The notes beneath the pieces were generated by a model, which was not told where the DNA came from, did not search any database, and worked only from the letters and a program-made list of their open reading frames with translations. The position numbers were made by a program, and so were the translations under genes. Shown one piece after another: positions 1 through 8,201 of a DNA stretch of 52,095 nt; the first letter of the stretch is position 1, and every line of letters begins with the position of its first letter. The stretch comes from Peribacillus butanolivorans. Its GTDB lineage: Bacteria; Bacillota; Bacilli; Bacillales; DSM-1321. The stretch is from positions 4,474,216 to 4,526,310 of the forward strand of contig NZ_LGYA01000001.1 in NCBI RefSeq assembly GCF_001273755.1. Reading direction: 5' to 3'.

Positions 1-2
1 GC

Positions 3-281
3 TGGCATTATCAGATGAAACAATACTCTCATGATTTGAAAAGACATAACATTACACAAAGCATGTCCCGCAAAGGAAATTGTCTCGATAATGCGGTCAT
101 TGAAAACTTCTTTGGCTTATTAAAATCCGAATTACTCTATCTTCAAGAATTTGAAAGCATGGAGCATTTCAAACAAGAATTAGAGGAATATATCCATTAC
201 TACAATCATCAACGAATCAAGGTAAAATTAAAAGGCATGAGCCCGGTAGATTACCGGATTCATGCCCTCAAGGCTGCCTAA
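3..281 (+). CDS. IS3-family transposase OrfB, C-terminal part
   Basis: This is the C-terminal end of a DDE integrase-type transposase of the IS3 family (IS150-like). The frame is open from base 3, so the gene begins left of the window. The residues [18 protein letters not shown] carry the signature around the last catalytic acid of the IS3 DDE triad (the E of VIENFF). They are followed by the typical tail with [10 protein letters not shown] and the GMSPVDYR ending. The stop is followed at once by the probable right inverted repeat. Whether the element is intact cannot be seen from here. Confidence 0.9.
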   Translation, partial: WHYQMKQYSHDLKRHNITQSMSRKGNCLDNAVIENFFGLLKSELLYLQEFESMEHFKQELEEYIHYYNHQRIKVKLKGMSPVDYRIHALKAA

Positions 282-288
282 TTAAATA

Positions 289-316
289 AAGTGTCTAACT
301 TTTTGGGTTCACTTCA
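289..316 (+). mobile_element. probable right terminal inverted repeat of the IS3-family element
   Basis: Just after the transposase stop lies TGTCTAACTTTTTGGGTTCA followed by CTTCA. It resembles the ends of IS3-family elements with TGTCTAAC...TTTTTGGG. The exact boundary (311 or 316) needs the left end, which is outside the window. Confidence 0.6.
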
Positions 317-366
317 CATTACAGCCCTTTTTTCCGTGATTTCAAACAGCTCAGTGTAGTGACTTT

Positions 367-771
367 TTATTTAATGACCTCATTAAAAATCTCTCCGCCA
401 CCGTTTATTTTTACGATTTTAAGGCGATTGGTATTTTTAACGAAAATGGTTTTATATAATTTTTCACCCTTTAGGTCAATAAGAAAAACGCGTTTATTGT
501 CATTATCTGTTTCCTTATTAAAATTATAATCTTCGTTGCCGATTTGCTCGATTATCTTTCCATATTCAGGTAAAGAAGACCACTTCTCATGATCCGCTCT
601 TGGAGTTGTTTCGTTTTGTGCGGATTCATTTTGTGTTCCTTGTTCATCTGCTGTTTGCACGGGCTGTTCACTTTTTTCTGTAACCTCTTTACTGTTTTCA
701 TCTGTTTCATTACTGTTACAAGCAGTTAGCATTGTTACGGCTGCAACTAATGCAATCATTGATTTGTACAT
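367..771 (-). CDS. small lipoprotein of unknown function
   Basis: A 134-residue protein with a lipoprotein signal: a short basic start, a hydrophobic stretch and a lipobox ending in TAC at Cys18. Next comes a roughly 35-residue linker rich in Asn, Glu, Gln and Thr, typical of a tether at the outer face of the membrane. The C-terminal half (about residues 60-134) is a small folded domain (EKWSSLPEYGKIIEQIG... VFLIDLKGEKLYKTIFVKN). I do not recognise the family. It stands alone between the IS end and a divergent regulator, so context gives no function. Confidence 0.75.
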   Translation of the reverse strand: MYKSMIALVAAVTMLTACNSNETDENSKEVTEKSEQPVQTADEQGTQNESAQNETTPRADHEKWSSLPEYGKIIEQIGNEDYNFNKETDNDNKRVFLIDLKGEKLYKTIFVKNTNRLKIVKINGGGEIFNEVIK

Positions 772-927
772 GCTTCACATCATCTCCTCTAGGTGTATTC
801 CCCCTTAACTCTGGCAAAAAACCTAGCCGAGTTCATGAAGTGGCTTCTATACCTGATTAATGAACTTACCTATGATGTCTGATCCTTAAAAGCGACTGGA
901 CAAACTGCTATAATTTCTGTTATTATA

Positions 928-958
928 GTTACTCAGGGTAACAATTACTCTTGGTAAC
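928..958. promoter_or_regulatory. two tandem imperfect palindromes, candidate MarR operators
   Basis: Two copies of the dyad TTAC-TC-N2-GGTAAC lie at 928-942 and 945-958, 16 bp apart, just upstream of the MarR-type gene. Spacing and position suit autorepression by a MarR dimer. A TATAAT at 909-914 and a TATTAT at 921-926 are candidate -10 boxes. This is inferred from symmetry and position only. Confidence 0.5.
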
Positions 959-973
959 TATATATTATAAGGA

Positions 974-1402
974 GTGTTTCTGATAAAGACTTACCAAAAA
1001 TTCTTTCAAGAACTATTGCTGCTGTACCGGCCTTTTGAAAATAATCTAAATTTACAGCTAAACAAGCATAATTTGCACAGAGCGCAATGGTCAATTTTGC
1101 ATTACTTATCCAATTATGGTTCTGCAACGCTTGTAGAGCTTGCAAATTATCAGAGTGTGGAAAAACCCACAATTACCAGGACCATTACCCGCTTAGAAGA
1201 ATTAGGATATGTAGAGCATGTTCCGAGCAAAGATAGACGCGAAAAAAGAATGCAGCTTACAGAGCTTGGAACAAAGTTATATAGTGATGTCCGTGTGACC
1301 ATTGACCAATACGAACAGGACATTTTAAAAGGAATCACTGAAGAAGAACAGCTCGTAGCTATCCGCATTATGAGCGAAATAAGAAATAATATTATAGAGT
1401 AA
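974..1402 (+). CDS. MarR-family transcriptional regulator
   Basis: A winged-helix regulator of usual MarR length (about 140 residues). The recognition core reads LVELANYQSVEKPTITRTITRLEELGYVEH, followed by the wing SKDRREKRMQLTELG, the MarR signature. It precedes an MFS transporter by 12 bases, as in the Bacillus ywoH-ywoG pair, so it probably represses that pump until a ligand binds. The start is unclear. The GTG at 974 overlaps the only ribosome-binding site (AAGGAG, 969-974), while an in-frame CTG at 980 sits 5 bases after it. No ATG is available. Confidence 0.85.
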   Translation: MFLIKTYQKFFQELLLLYRPFENNLNLQLNKHNLHRAQWSILHYLSNYGSATLVELANYQSVEKPTITRTITRLEELGYVEHVPSKDRREKRMQLTELGTKLYSDVRVTIDQYEQDILKGITEEEQLVAIRIMSEIRNNIIE

Positions 1403-1414
1403 GGGGATAATAAA

Positions 1415-2614
1415 ATGAATCAATCCAAACCAAAATTGTGGACGAAAGATTTTATTATTGTTTCCTCCATCAATTTTTTCATAACATTAATTTTTTATTT
1501 ATTAATGGTGACATTGGCTATCTATGCAGTAAATGAATTAAATGCTTCTACAAGCCAAGCCGGCCTTATATCTGGGATATTTATTATTGGAACTTTAATT
1601 GGGCGACTATTCATCGGCCGCTTTATTGATTCGATTGGCCGCAAGAAAACGTTATACATTGGCCTAATTTTTTTTACTTTGACAACACTTTTATATTTTG
1701 TGGATTTCGGCATTACCTTCCTGCTTGCTAACCGTCTAATTCATGGTATAGCAATGGGTATGGCCAGCACAGCGACAGGAACGATTGTAGCTCAGATTAT
1801 CCCGGCTACACGAAAAGGGGAAGGAATCGGCTACTACAGCATGAGTGCAACACTGGCCACAGCAATCGGTCCTTTCATCGGACTTTATATGACACAACAT
1901 GCAAGCTTCCAAACGATTTTTAGTTTTTGCCTTGCTTTAGGGATAATCAGTTTGATTACAGCATTCTTCCTTTATGTACCTGCATTAAAAGGAACGATCA
2001 AAGTATCTGAAAGTAAGGGATTCAAGCTATCCAACTTTATTGAGCCAAAGGCACTGCCCATCTCATTTATTACTCTATTATTAGCTTTCTGTTACTCAAG
2101 CGTACTTTCTTTTATCAGTTTCTATGCAATGGAAATCAACTTAGTTAATACTGCAAGCTTCTTCTTTGTAGTCTATGCAGTAGCAGTATTGTTATCACGC
2201 CCTTTCTCAGGACCGTTAATGGACCGGAGAGGATCGAACTATATTATGTATCCGGCCTTTATTATCTTTGGAGCAGGACTGCTCCTTCTAAGTCAAACAA
2301 GTAATAGTTTCACTTTATTGGCAGCCGGATTCCTTATTGGACTTGGATTCGGTAATATGCAATCAAGCTCGCAAGCGATCGCCGTTAAAATGACTCCGCC
2401 TCACCGTATGGGAATGGCAACGTCAACCTTCTTTATCATGCTTGATGCTGGACTTGGATTTGGTCCTTATATACTAGGTTTAATCATTCCATTAACAGGC
2501 TACAGTACACTTTATGTCATCCTAGGTGTTGTGGTTATAGCAACTTCTCTTCTTTACTACTTCTTGCACGGCAAGAATGAAAGTGCAGCAAGAGCAAACA
2601 TCGCTTCAATTTGA
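1415..2614 (+). CDS. MFS transporter (YwoG-like drug or metabolite efflux)
   Basis: A 399-residue, 12-helix major facilitator. The cytoplasmic loop between helices 2 and 3 carries motif A (GRLFIGRFIDSIGRKK, residues 63-78), and a matching GPLMDRRG loop occurs in the second half. It is co-transcribed with the MarR gene upstream and followed by a strong terminator. The substrate cannot be read from sequence. MarR pairing suggests export of a toxic compound. I suspect orthology to B. subtilis ywoG from gene order and length, without proof. Confidence 0.85.
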   Translation: MNQSKPKLWTKDFIIVSSINFFITLIFYLLMVTLAIYAVNELNASTSQAGLISGIFIIGTLIGRLFIGRFIDSIGRKKTLYIGLIFFTLTTLLYFVDFGITFLLANRLIHGIAMGMASTATGTIVAQIIPATRKGEGIGYYSMSATLATAIGPFIGLYMTQHASFQTIFSFCLALGIISLITAFFLYVPALKGTIKVSESKGFKLSNFIEPKALPISFITLLLAFCYSSVLSFISFYAMEINLVNTASFFFVVYAVAVLLSRPFSGPLMDRRGSNYIMYPAFIIFGAGLLLLSQTSNSFTLLAAGFLIGLGFGNMQSSSQAIAVKMTPPHRMGMATSTFFIMLDAGLGFGPYILGLIIPLTGYSTLYVILGVVVIATSLLYYFLHGKNESAARANIASI

Positions 2615-2624
2615 TCGAAATTAG

Positions 2625-2659
2625 AAAGGGATATCCTATAATGGGATATCCCTTTTTTT
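2625..2659 (+). terminator. terminator of the marR-MFS operon
   Basis: An inverted repeat AAAGGGATATCC / GGGATATCCC with a short loop is followed by seven T (2653-2659), 10 bases after the MFS stop. Confidence 0.9.
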
Positions 2660-2735
2660 AATGCTTTTATGTCATGAGTTCGTTCTAAAGAATAAGTCTG
2701 AGATAAGCAAATAGTTTAATTGCACAACGGGAGTT

Positions 2736-2905
2736 CGTCCGTTGTTGGGGATAATTCGACCATTGCTGGGGATAATTCGACCTTCATGAGCGATAATTCG
2801 ACCTTCATGAGCGTCGACCTTCATGAGCGATAATTCGACCTTCATGAGCGATAATTCGGCCTTCAGAGCGATAATTCGACCTTCATGAGAAATAATTCGT
2901 CCTTC
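2736..2905. repeat. 21-bp tandem repeat array, about eight copies
   Basis: A unit of the form CGACCTTCATGAG-CG-ATAATT is repeated with a 21-bp period. The first two copies are variants (CGTCCGTTGTTGGGG..., CGACCATTGCTGGGG...). One copy lacks its second half (near 2814) and one is 20 bp. The array is intergenic and has no open frame of note. A single degenerate copy appears near 12938, and a related 21-bp array sits at the right window edge. Confidence 0.85.
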
Positions 2906-2908
2906 ACT

Positions 2909-2948
2909 AAAAAAAGAAGCTGTCTCAAAAGTTTTTGAGACAGCTTCT
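2909..2948 (-). terminator. terminator of the GntR-ABC operon
   Basis: A long stem, AGAAGCTGTCTCAAAA pairing with TTTGAGACAGCTTCT, is followed on the minus strand by a T run (A run at 2909-2914 on plus). It lies just after the last gene of the operon. Confidence 0.9.
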
Positions 2949-2962
2949 GGTGATAGTGGTCA

Positions 2963-4183
2963 TTATTGAACGATTATTTCCTCGATATAAAAACCATGAT
3001 TTTTGGTTTTCTTTTGATCTGCTGACTGAATAACTGTTTCACCTTTATATAAAGTCTTTCCAGTCTTTAAATCGGCAATATGAAGTTGAGCAGGTTTGTA
3101 TGCCCTGTCCTGTTGATTTGTTCCGTTACCTAAAAGGAAGTATACACGCCCATTTTTAATGGTGGCGAAGTATTGTTCATCCTTATGAACAGCTAGGTCT
3201 AACTCAAGGTCATTCGTTATCTTTTGATTGCTTAGATCAATCGTCTTAATGTGATAATTATTGGATTTGATATCAACTACGTAAAGGTTTTTTCCATCAA
3301 ATTTTCCGCCTCTTACCATGTCCGTTTCTTTTTTCGGCAATTTAACCGTTTCTAATTTTTCCGTTTCATAATTATATGATAACAGTTTGCCTTCATTTGG
3401 TTTTTCCTCATAGGGACCATCCTCATGATATATCCCTTTAACTAAAGAAATTAAAATCATGTTGTTTGGCTGAATGCGTGCAACATCAATCGGTATCTCA
3501 AGTTCGACCTGATTCGGGTTTTTAAAGGATTCGGATAAAAGGATTTTATCGCTTAAAACTTTCTTATTAGCTAAATCGATCGTATAGAGATGAACCTCTT
3601 TCGTTTGCTTTTCATCGTTTGAATTCACATCATTAGTCGTTAAAACCTGTAGTTTTGAATGGATCAATTGCACATCCCGGATACTAGTATTCATTATTCT
3701 CTCTTGATCGGGAAGTTCAATATTGAAAGAAGTTTCATCCTCGCTTTTCTTCTCTAGTAAAGCGATATCAAACTCCGCTTCCTTTTTTCCGCTCTTTGTG
3801 AAATCTTCATTCACTGAGGCGTAAGCCAGGAAATCATCGTCTTCATAAAAAGAATCGATGGAATCCTTACCACGCATAAATGAACGATATTCTTTTGTTA
3901 ATTTTTCCATTTCGAGATCTATTATTCCAGAAAAGTTTTCAAAGTAAGACTTTTCGCTGCTATATGTGGTTTGATTGGATTCAATCGTTAATGGTTCATA
4001 TATGGGATTCCCTTGATGTGTACCATTAATAATAACTGGATCAAGCTCTTTATCACTGCCTTCAAGCGTTTTAAACGTATACTTCGGAAGGTCTGAAGCG
4101 GAGGAAGCTACTTTGACATAATAGGTCCCGATGCTTAAAATGACAACCATTACAATAATGATGCTGCAGATATAACGTTTCAC
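2963..4183 (-). CDS. membrane-anchored extracytoplasmic protein, unknown, last gene of ABC operon
   Basis: A protein of about 406 residues with one N-terminal membrane segment (residues 5-25) and a long hydrophilic domain outside. The outer part has recurring patterns such as VHLYTIDLANKKVLSDKILL, KNLYVVDIKSN and QLHIADLKTGKTLYKGE, which look like blades of a beta-propeller; that fold is my inference. It follows the ABC permease by about 20 bases in one operon, so it may be an accessory or sensor part of the exporter. The GTG at 4192 abuts the AAAGGAGA site. The second GTG (4183) has better spacing and is preferred. Confidence 0.75.
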   Translation of the reverse strand: MKRYICSIIIVMVVILSIGTYYVKVASSASDLPKYTFKTLEGSDKELDPVIINGTHQGNPIYEPLTIESNQTTYSSEKSYFENFSGIIDLEMEKLTKEYRSFMRGKDSIDSFYEDDDFLAYASVNEDFTKSGKKEAEFDIALLEKKSEDETSFNIELPDQERIMNTSIRDVQLIHSKLQVLTTNDVNSNDEKQTKEVHLYTIDLANKKVLSDKILLSESFKNPNQVELEIPIDVARIQPNNMILISLVKGIYHEDGPYEEKPNEGKLLSYNYETEKLETVKLPKKETDMVRGGKFDGKNLYVVDIKSNNYHIKTIDLSNQKITNDLELDLAVHKDEQYFATIKNGRVYFLLGNGTNQQDRAYKPAQLHIADLKTGKTLYKGETVIQSADQKKTKNHGFYIEEIIVQ

Positions 4184-4211
4184 CTTATTCACTCTCCTTT
4201 AATAGTTGTTG

Positions 4212-5045
4212 TTATACGGTAACGCGATTTTTCAATAACCAGGAACCAAGCCAAATCGATAGTCCTGTCACAATGATTCCTAAAGCAGTCATTATGCCGA
4301 ATAATTCATTAGGGTAAAAATAGAAACTTTCACTTGCCATTATGAAAACAGGAGCTAAAAACAACGCAGCGGCGATTCCGGTAAACACCAAACCCAAAAT
4401 GATACCTTTTATGCGGAAACTCCTTTCAAACATGATCGCTGTGAATAATATCGACATGGCCATAAGACCAATGCCATAGGAAAGCAGGAATTGCGTGAAG
4501 GTGCTTGGGATAACCAAATTCAAGACACTATTCATTTTAACTATGGAAGAAGTTGACATTTCCGTATTCAAGAGCGATTCAGGTACGTATGAATTAAATA
4601 GGGCATTTTCCATGGGTAAAATGATAATCTGCAAAGCAATCAACCCTAACACCATCAAGAAGATGGCCGTAGCTTTAGAAAGGTAAATTGACAATCTCGA
4701 TGTCGGTAACATCAATAGGCGATAAATGAAGGTATTCTTTCCAAACCAATCACGATACCAAATCAGAAAAATGTAAAAAACAAGAGCAACTGCACTCAAC
4801 GCGATCGGTCCTTGGAACCAGAGAGAATTAGCAATTTGGGTAAAATCAATACCACCATAATTAGTAACATAGGCGGCTTCTGATATTTTTTCTTCCAACA
4901 TGATATCAAGGGCTCGATTAAGAAAACTCTTTGTTCCAATGATCACTCCAACTAACTGCGACACCAATGTTATCAACAATAAAGAAATATATATTTTACT
5001 AAAACGATTGATTTCAAAATTCACTAGTTTTATATATCTCATCAT
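4212..5045 (-). CDS. ABC transporter permease
   Basis: A 277-residue membrane protein with about six hydrophobic segments (near residues 18-38, 75-95, 120-140, 180-205, 215-235 and 245-265). Its start overlaps the ATPase stop by 4 bases (ATGA), showing translational coupling. It is the membrane half of an exporter-type ABC system under a YtrA-like GntR regulator. Such systems in Firmicutes often respond to cell-wall-active compounds, but substrate and direction are not shown here. No close named homologue is recognised. Confidence 0.8.
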   Translation of the reverse strand: MMRYIKLVNFEINRFSKIYISLLLITLVSQLVGVIIGTKSFLNRALDIMLEEKISEAAYVTNYGGIDFTQIANSLWFQGPIALSAVALVFYIFLIWYRDWFGKNTFIYRLLMLPTSRLSIYLSKATAIFLMVLGLIALQIIILPMENALFNSYVPESLLNTEMSTSSIVKMNSVLNLVIPSTFTQFLLSYGIGLMAMSILFTAIMFERSFRIKGIILGLVFTGIAAALFLAPVFIMASESFYFYPNELFGIMTALGIIVTGLSIWLGSWLLKNRVTV

Positions 5046-5728
5046 GATTGATACACCTCTCTCATTACATCAACAACTGATTTCCCTTCATCCTCACGCA
5101 TTTCTTCTGTATTGAACTCCTTTAGTACTTTACCGTTATCCAATAAAATGACCTTATCGATTAAATGTTCAATATCACCGATTTCATGGGTCGTGATGAT
5201 GACACCTCTGTCTTCAATAAGGTGGCTTGCAAAAACATCGGCAATTTGCTCGCGGCTAAACATATCGATGCCTGAAAATGGTTCGTCCATCAGTACATAA
5301 TCCACGTCAAGGGACAGACCCAGCATTAGGTTAAGCTTAGCTGTGTTCCCTTTTGACAATTCCGAAATGGGGGTCTCCTCTTTAAGTTTGAAGAATCCCA
5401 TTAATTGGTTAGCTCTTTGCGGATTCCAAGATGTGTAGAAATCTTCCATGAAAACCATTGCCTGTTTAACCGTCATTGACGGAAGCATGGTAGGTGCGTC
5501 TGGAATAAACGTGATTTTTTCATAACTGTTATTTGTCATTTTTTGATCATCAATCAGGATTTCACCTTTATAAGGCGTCAATCCCATAATGGCTTTGAGC
5601 GTAGTCGTTTTTCCGACACCATTTATCCCGATCAGACAAGTGACTTCACCTTTATTAGCAGTAAACGAAACACCATCTAAGATTGTCTTCCGTCCGTATT
5701 TCTTAGAGATTTGTTTTACTTCTATCAT
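5042..5728 (-). CDS. ABC transporter ATP-binding protein
   Basis: A 228-residue nucleotide-binding subunit. Walker A is GINGVGKT (34-41), Walker B is YVLMDEP (144-150), and the switch histidine is in TTHEIGD (His181). The signature is the degenerate LSKGN (124-128) instead of LSGGQ, a variation known in YtrB/YhcG-like and bacitracin-type ATPases. It overlaps the regulator upstream and the permease downstream by 4 bases each, so all are made together. Confidence 0.9.
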   Translation of the reverse strand: MIEVKQISKKYGRKTILDGVSFTANKGEVTCLIGINGVGKTTTLKAIMGLTPYKGEILIDDQKMTNNSYEKITFIPDAPTMLPSMTVKQAMVFMEDFYTSWNPQRANQLMGFFKLKEETPISELSKGNTAKLNLMLGLSLDVDYVLMDEPFSGIDMFSREQIADVFASHLIEDRGVIITTHEIGDIEHLIDKVILLDNGKVLKEFNTEEMREDEGKSVVDVMREVYQS

Positions 5729-6105
5729 TTTTCTTCCCCCTCCCTTATTTCTTCCGAATATTTTTCTTTAACCACTTGAAGCAGCTCATCAACTGGCACA
5801 TTAATGGGTCGAATAGCATCGACAAAAGAATCAACAGCTGCCAGAATTAGCTCCTGTCTAACAGCCTGTAAAATCGTTTCATTTGTTGTGATTTGACTAG
5901 GAAAATTTCTTTCTGTATGAATCAAACCCTGTTCCTCCATTTCTTTATACGCTTTTTGAGCTGTATTAGGATTAATGTTCAGTGAAGCAGCCAATTCTCT
6001 TCGGGAAGGAATTTCCTGTCCCGCTACGAATTTACCAATGGCAATTTGTTCTTTAAAATGTCTCACAACTTGCAAATATACCGGTTCTCGGGTATTAACG
6101 TTCAT
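5725..6105 (-). CDS. GntR-family regulator, YtrA subfamily
   Basis: A 126-residue repressor with an N-terminal winged helix (PVYLQVVRHFKEQIAIGKFVAGQEIPSRRELAASL then NINPNTAQKAYKEMEEQGL) and only a short C-terminal dimerisation helix, as in the YtrA subfamily. It is the first gene of the operon and is preceded by a promoter with GTGTA/TACAC dyads, so it probably represses itself and the ABC genes. The ATG at 6105 follows a GGGGGTGG site. Confidence 0.9.
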   Translation of the reverse strand: MNVNTREPVYLQVVRHFKEQIAIGKFVAGQEIPSRRELAASLNINPNTAQKAYKEMEEQGLIHTERNFPSQITTNETILQAVRQELILAAVDSFVDAIRPINVPVDELLQVVKEKYSEEIREGEEK

Positions 6106-6159
6106 AAAACCACCCCCTATTTATTTAGGAAAAAACTCTGATTTGAAATTGAATAACAA

Positions 6160-6226
6160 GTGTATGTATTAAGTAGTTCATACACCTCATAGATGTACTA
6201 TACTCGTAATACACCTTCACTGTCAA
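6160..6226 (-). promoter_or_regulatory. sigma-A promoter with GntR/YtrA-type operators
   Basis: On the minus strand, TTGACA (6221-6226) and TATAGT (6197-6202) are 18 bp apart. A dyad GTGTATG-N12-CATACAC at 6160-6185 covers the likely transcript start. A second, weaker GTGTA...TACA pair (6194-6214) spans the spacer and -10 box. GTGTA/TACAC half-sites are typical of YtrA-subfamily operators. Binding is inferred. Confidence 0.75.
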
Positions 6227-6408
6227 TATAGAATTTCCACATATTAAAAAAACCGATTGCGTAATGCAGTCGAGGTTTTAGTAGCTTATTGGTGATCATC
6301 GTAAAGTCGGCGATAATTTTTTTGCTCATTTTTCTGTTAAGTCTCTTATAGAGTAAAATCTGTAAATTAATCAAATAATAATAGAGCATGTAAATTTCTA
6401 TAAAGGGG

Positions 6409-7065
6409 ATGGTTTTTATCAAAAAACGATTTTTAACGTTAATGATCTTGTTTATGTCTTTTGCTTTGATTTTTTCTCCTCTAACTACTGAGGCAAAAGG
6501 AAAAGGGGCTCAACAAAGACAATGTATTAGTAAATCATCGGAACAGCTAAAACATACTTTACAGAAACTTTGGATCGACCATACTATATGGACAAGAAGC
6601 TATATGGTAAGTGCCTTATCAGATTTGGATGACAAAGAAAAGGTACTGACTAGGTTATTAAAAAATCAGGATGATATAGGAAATGCAATCAAACCTTATT
6701 ATGGTGATGCAGCTGGCAACAAACTAGCTGAACTGTTGAGGGAGCACATCGTTCTTGCAGGAAAAGTAGTGGATGCAGCAAAAAGTGGAAACCAGGATGA
6801 TCTGAAAAAGGATAATACTGAATGGTATAAAAATGCTGATGATATTGCTCTTTTTCTTAGTAAAGCCAATCCAAATTGGAGCAATGATGAATTAAAGGAA
6901 TTGCTATATACACATTTAAAATTGCTAACAGACCAAGTTGTATCAAGAATTAAAAAGGATACAGATGCGGAAATTTCTGCTTTTGATAAAGGTGAAGATC
7001 ATATTATTAAATTGGCAGACACCCTAACAGAAGGGATTATCAAGCAATTCCCAAATAAGTTTTAA
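6409..7065 (+). CDS. secreted helical protein of unknown function
   Basis: A 218-residue protein with a signal peptide (basic KKRF, a long hydrophobic core, cleavage likely after TEAKG). The mature part is alpha-helical and includes LWIDHTIWTRSYMVSAL and DDIGNAIKPYYGDAAGNKLAELLREHIVLAGKVVDAAKSG. I have seen this pattern in Bacillus secreted proteins without a known role. The ATG at 6409 touches its own ribosome-binding site (AAAGGGG, 6402-6408). An ATC at 6418, directly before the codons for KKR, sits where a well-spaced start would be expected. Confidence 0.75.
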   Translation: MVFIKKRFLTLMILFMSFALIFSPLTTEAKGKGAQQRQCISKSSEQLKHTLQKLWIDHTIWTRSYMVSALSDLDDKEKVLTRLLKNQDDIGNAIKPYYGDAAGNKLAELLREHIVLAGKVVDAAKSGNQDDLKKDNTEWYKNADDIALFLSKANPNWSNDELKELLYTHLKLLTDQVVSRIKKDTDAEISAFDKGEDHIIKLADTLTEGIIKQFPNKF

Positions 7066-7079
7066 AACATCTAATAAAA

Positions 7080-7128
7080 ACAAATCCCGATTCTATCTCT
7101 TTCTTTCAAAGATAAAGTCGGGATTTAA
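7080..7128 (+). terminator. weak hairpin after the secreted-protein gene
   Basis: AAATCCCGA pairs with TCGGGATTT around a 27-base loop that can itself fold (ATCTCTTTC / GATAAAG). There is no good T run, so terminator function is uncertain. Confidence 0.4.
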
Positions 7129-7145
7129 TATGATGGGATACTTTT

Positions 7146-7217
7146 TTATACTTGAGCTAAACCCCGTTTATCTGTTTCATCTCGTAAACTTCGTAAAGCT
7201 TGTTGAACAATAGCCAT
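7146..7217 (-). pseudogene. possible C-terminal gene remnant
   Basis: A short reading of about 23 codons, ending in SLRDETDKRGLAQV and a stop, looks protein-like. It has no upstream open frame and no ribosome-binding site. It may be the tail of a deleted gene or chance. The rest of 7129-7280 shows nothing clear. Confidence 0.2.
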
Positions 7218-7280
7218 TGTTTATGGACAACTTAGATTCAACCTGAACCTACTTTGGATTTAAGGAAACATCCCGATCAT

Positions 7281-7904
7281 TCAAAAAACGATCCATTTTG
7301 GATTAACTTTTATTAAACTTCCTGTAATTCTTATTGCAGGGTCCTTGACTCCAGAACTTTGAATTAAGGCAGGCAATTTATTATCCACATACCATTGATG
7401 TGAACGATCATTTTCCCATAATGAAGCGACCAGATATCTTCCATTTTTCTTTTCAGCAAATACTCCAGCAAGCATTCCTGGTGAAGCCTTCATCCCTTTG
7501 TTCCATACTTCTTTTTGCATGTGCTTAAACTCAAGTTGTTTATTTGTTTCTACAAAACAATCTGCCACTCGAAGAAGACTTCCCTTACTTAAAAAATCTG
7601 TCATGTCTGTTGTGCTTATATTAAACATTTTCTCGTAAATATGAACAGAGATATTGGAATAAGTATTTCTTTGGTTACTCTTCTCGAAAATTTCATCATG
7701 CTGTTGCTCCATGAATGCTTGGTAAGAACGATCATCTCTCCAGAAAGAAATAATGCCTGCTTCAAACGGATTGTTTTTATCCCATCCCCCGATTTGGCCT
7801 ATAAAACCATCTACCTGTTTCAATTCTCCCCAACCCTCTTGTGCGTTAGAAAATGAACTCTTGTTTTTCTCATTCACTTGGCATTTTATCCACTTTATTA
7901 ACAT
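7281..7904 (-). CDS. ydbC: YdbC-like protein (DUF4937 type)
   Basis: A 207-residue cytosolic protein starting MLIKWIKCQV, with an N-terminal domain whose GFIGQIGGW and FEAGIISFWRDDRSYQAFM segments look like a dimeric alpha-beta-barrel monooxygenase fold. The second half has a related block (LVASLWENDRSHQWYVDNKLPAL), so the protein seems to be two such domains in tandem. It matches what I recall of B. subtilis YdbC. Function is unknown. It is a single gene with no operon partners. Confidence 0.65.
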   Translation of the reverse strand: MLIKWIKCQVNEKNKSSFSNAQEGWGELKQVDGFIGQIGGWDKNNPFEAGIISFWRDDRSYQAFMEQQHDEIFEKSNQRNTYSNISVHIYEKMFNISTTDMTDFLSKGSLLRVADCFVETNKQLEFKHMQKEVWNKGMKASPGMLAGVFAEKKNGRYLVASLWENDRSHQWYVDNKLPALIQSSGVKDPAIRITGSLIKVNPKWIVF

Positions 7905-8201
7905 AATTGATCCACCTACTTATTTATAGATTTCACCCAACTTTTGCTTTTTTATCTATCTCTTTTATTAAATCATTTTTACCGTTTATATTATCATCGA
8001 TGGAAATTCCGCAGCCAAACTTTGATTTAGCTTACTATGCTTTTGTGCATCAAAAGCGCTAAGGGTGTTTCTTAAATCCAGTGTATAACAAAATAGATCC
8101 ATGTCCATTTTCATGTTAAAGAATGGCGTTGGAATCATTATGCTCCTTTGTTATGATGAAGGTATCAATTTTCAAGAAATAATATCCTCTAGGAGAACGC
8201 C

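Noticed and set aside
3..316. Complete insertion sequence
   Set aside because: Only the C-terminal transposase part and right end are in the window, so completeness cannot be judged.
2736..2905. CRISPR or iteron origin
   Set aside because: Units are directly joined 21-mers without spacers, and no replication gene or DnaA boxes are nearby.
6198..6422. Minus-strand ORF of 74 residues
   Set aside because: It covers the promoter and operator of the GntR operon and has no ribosome-binding site.
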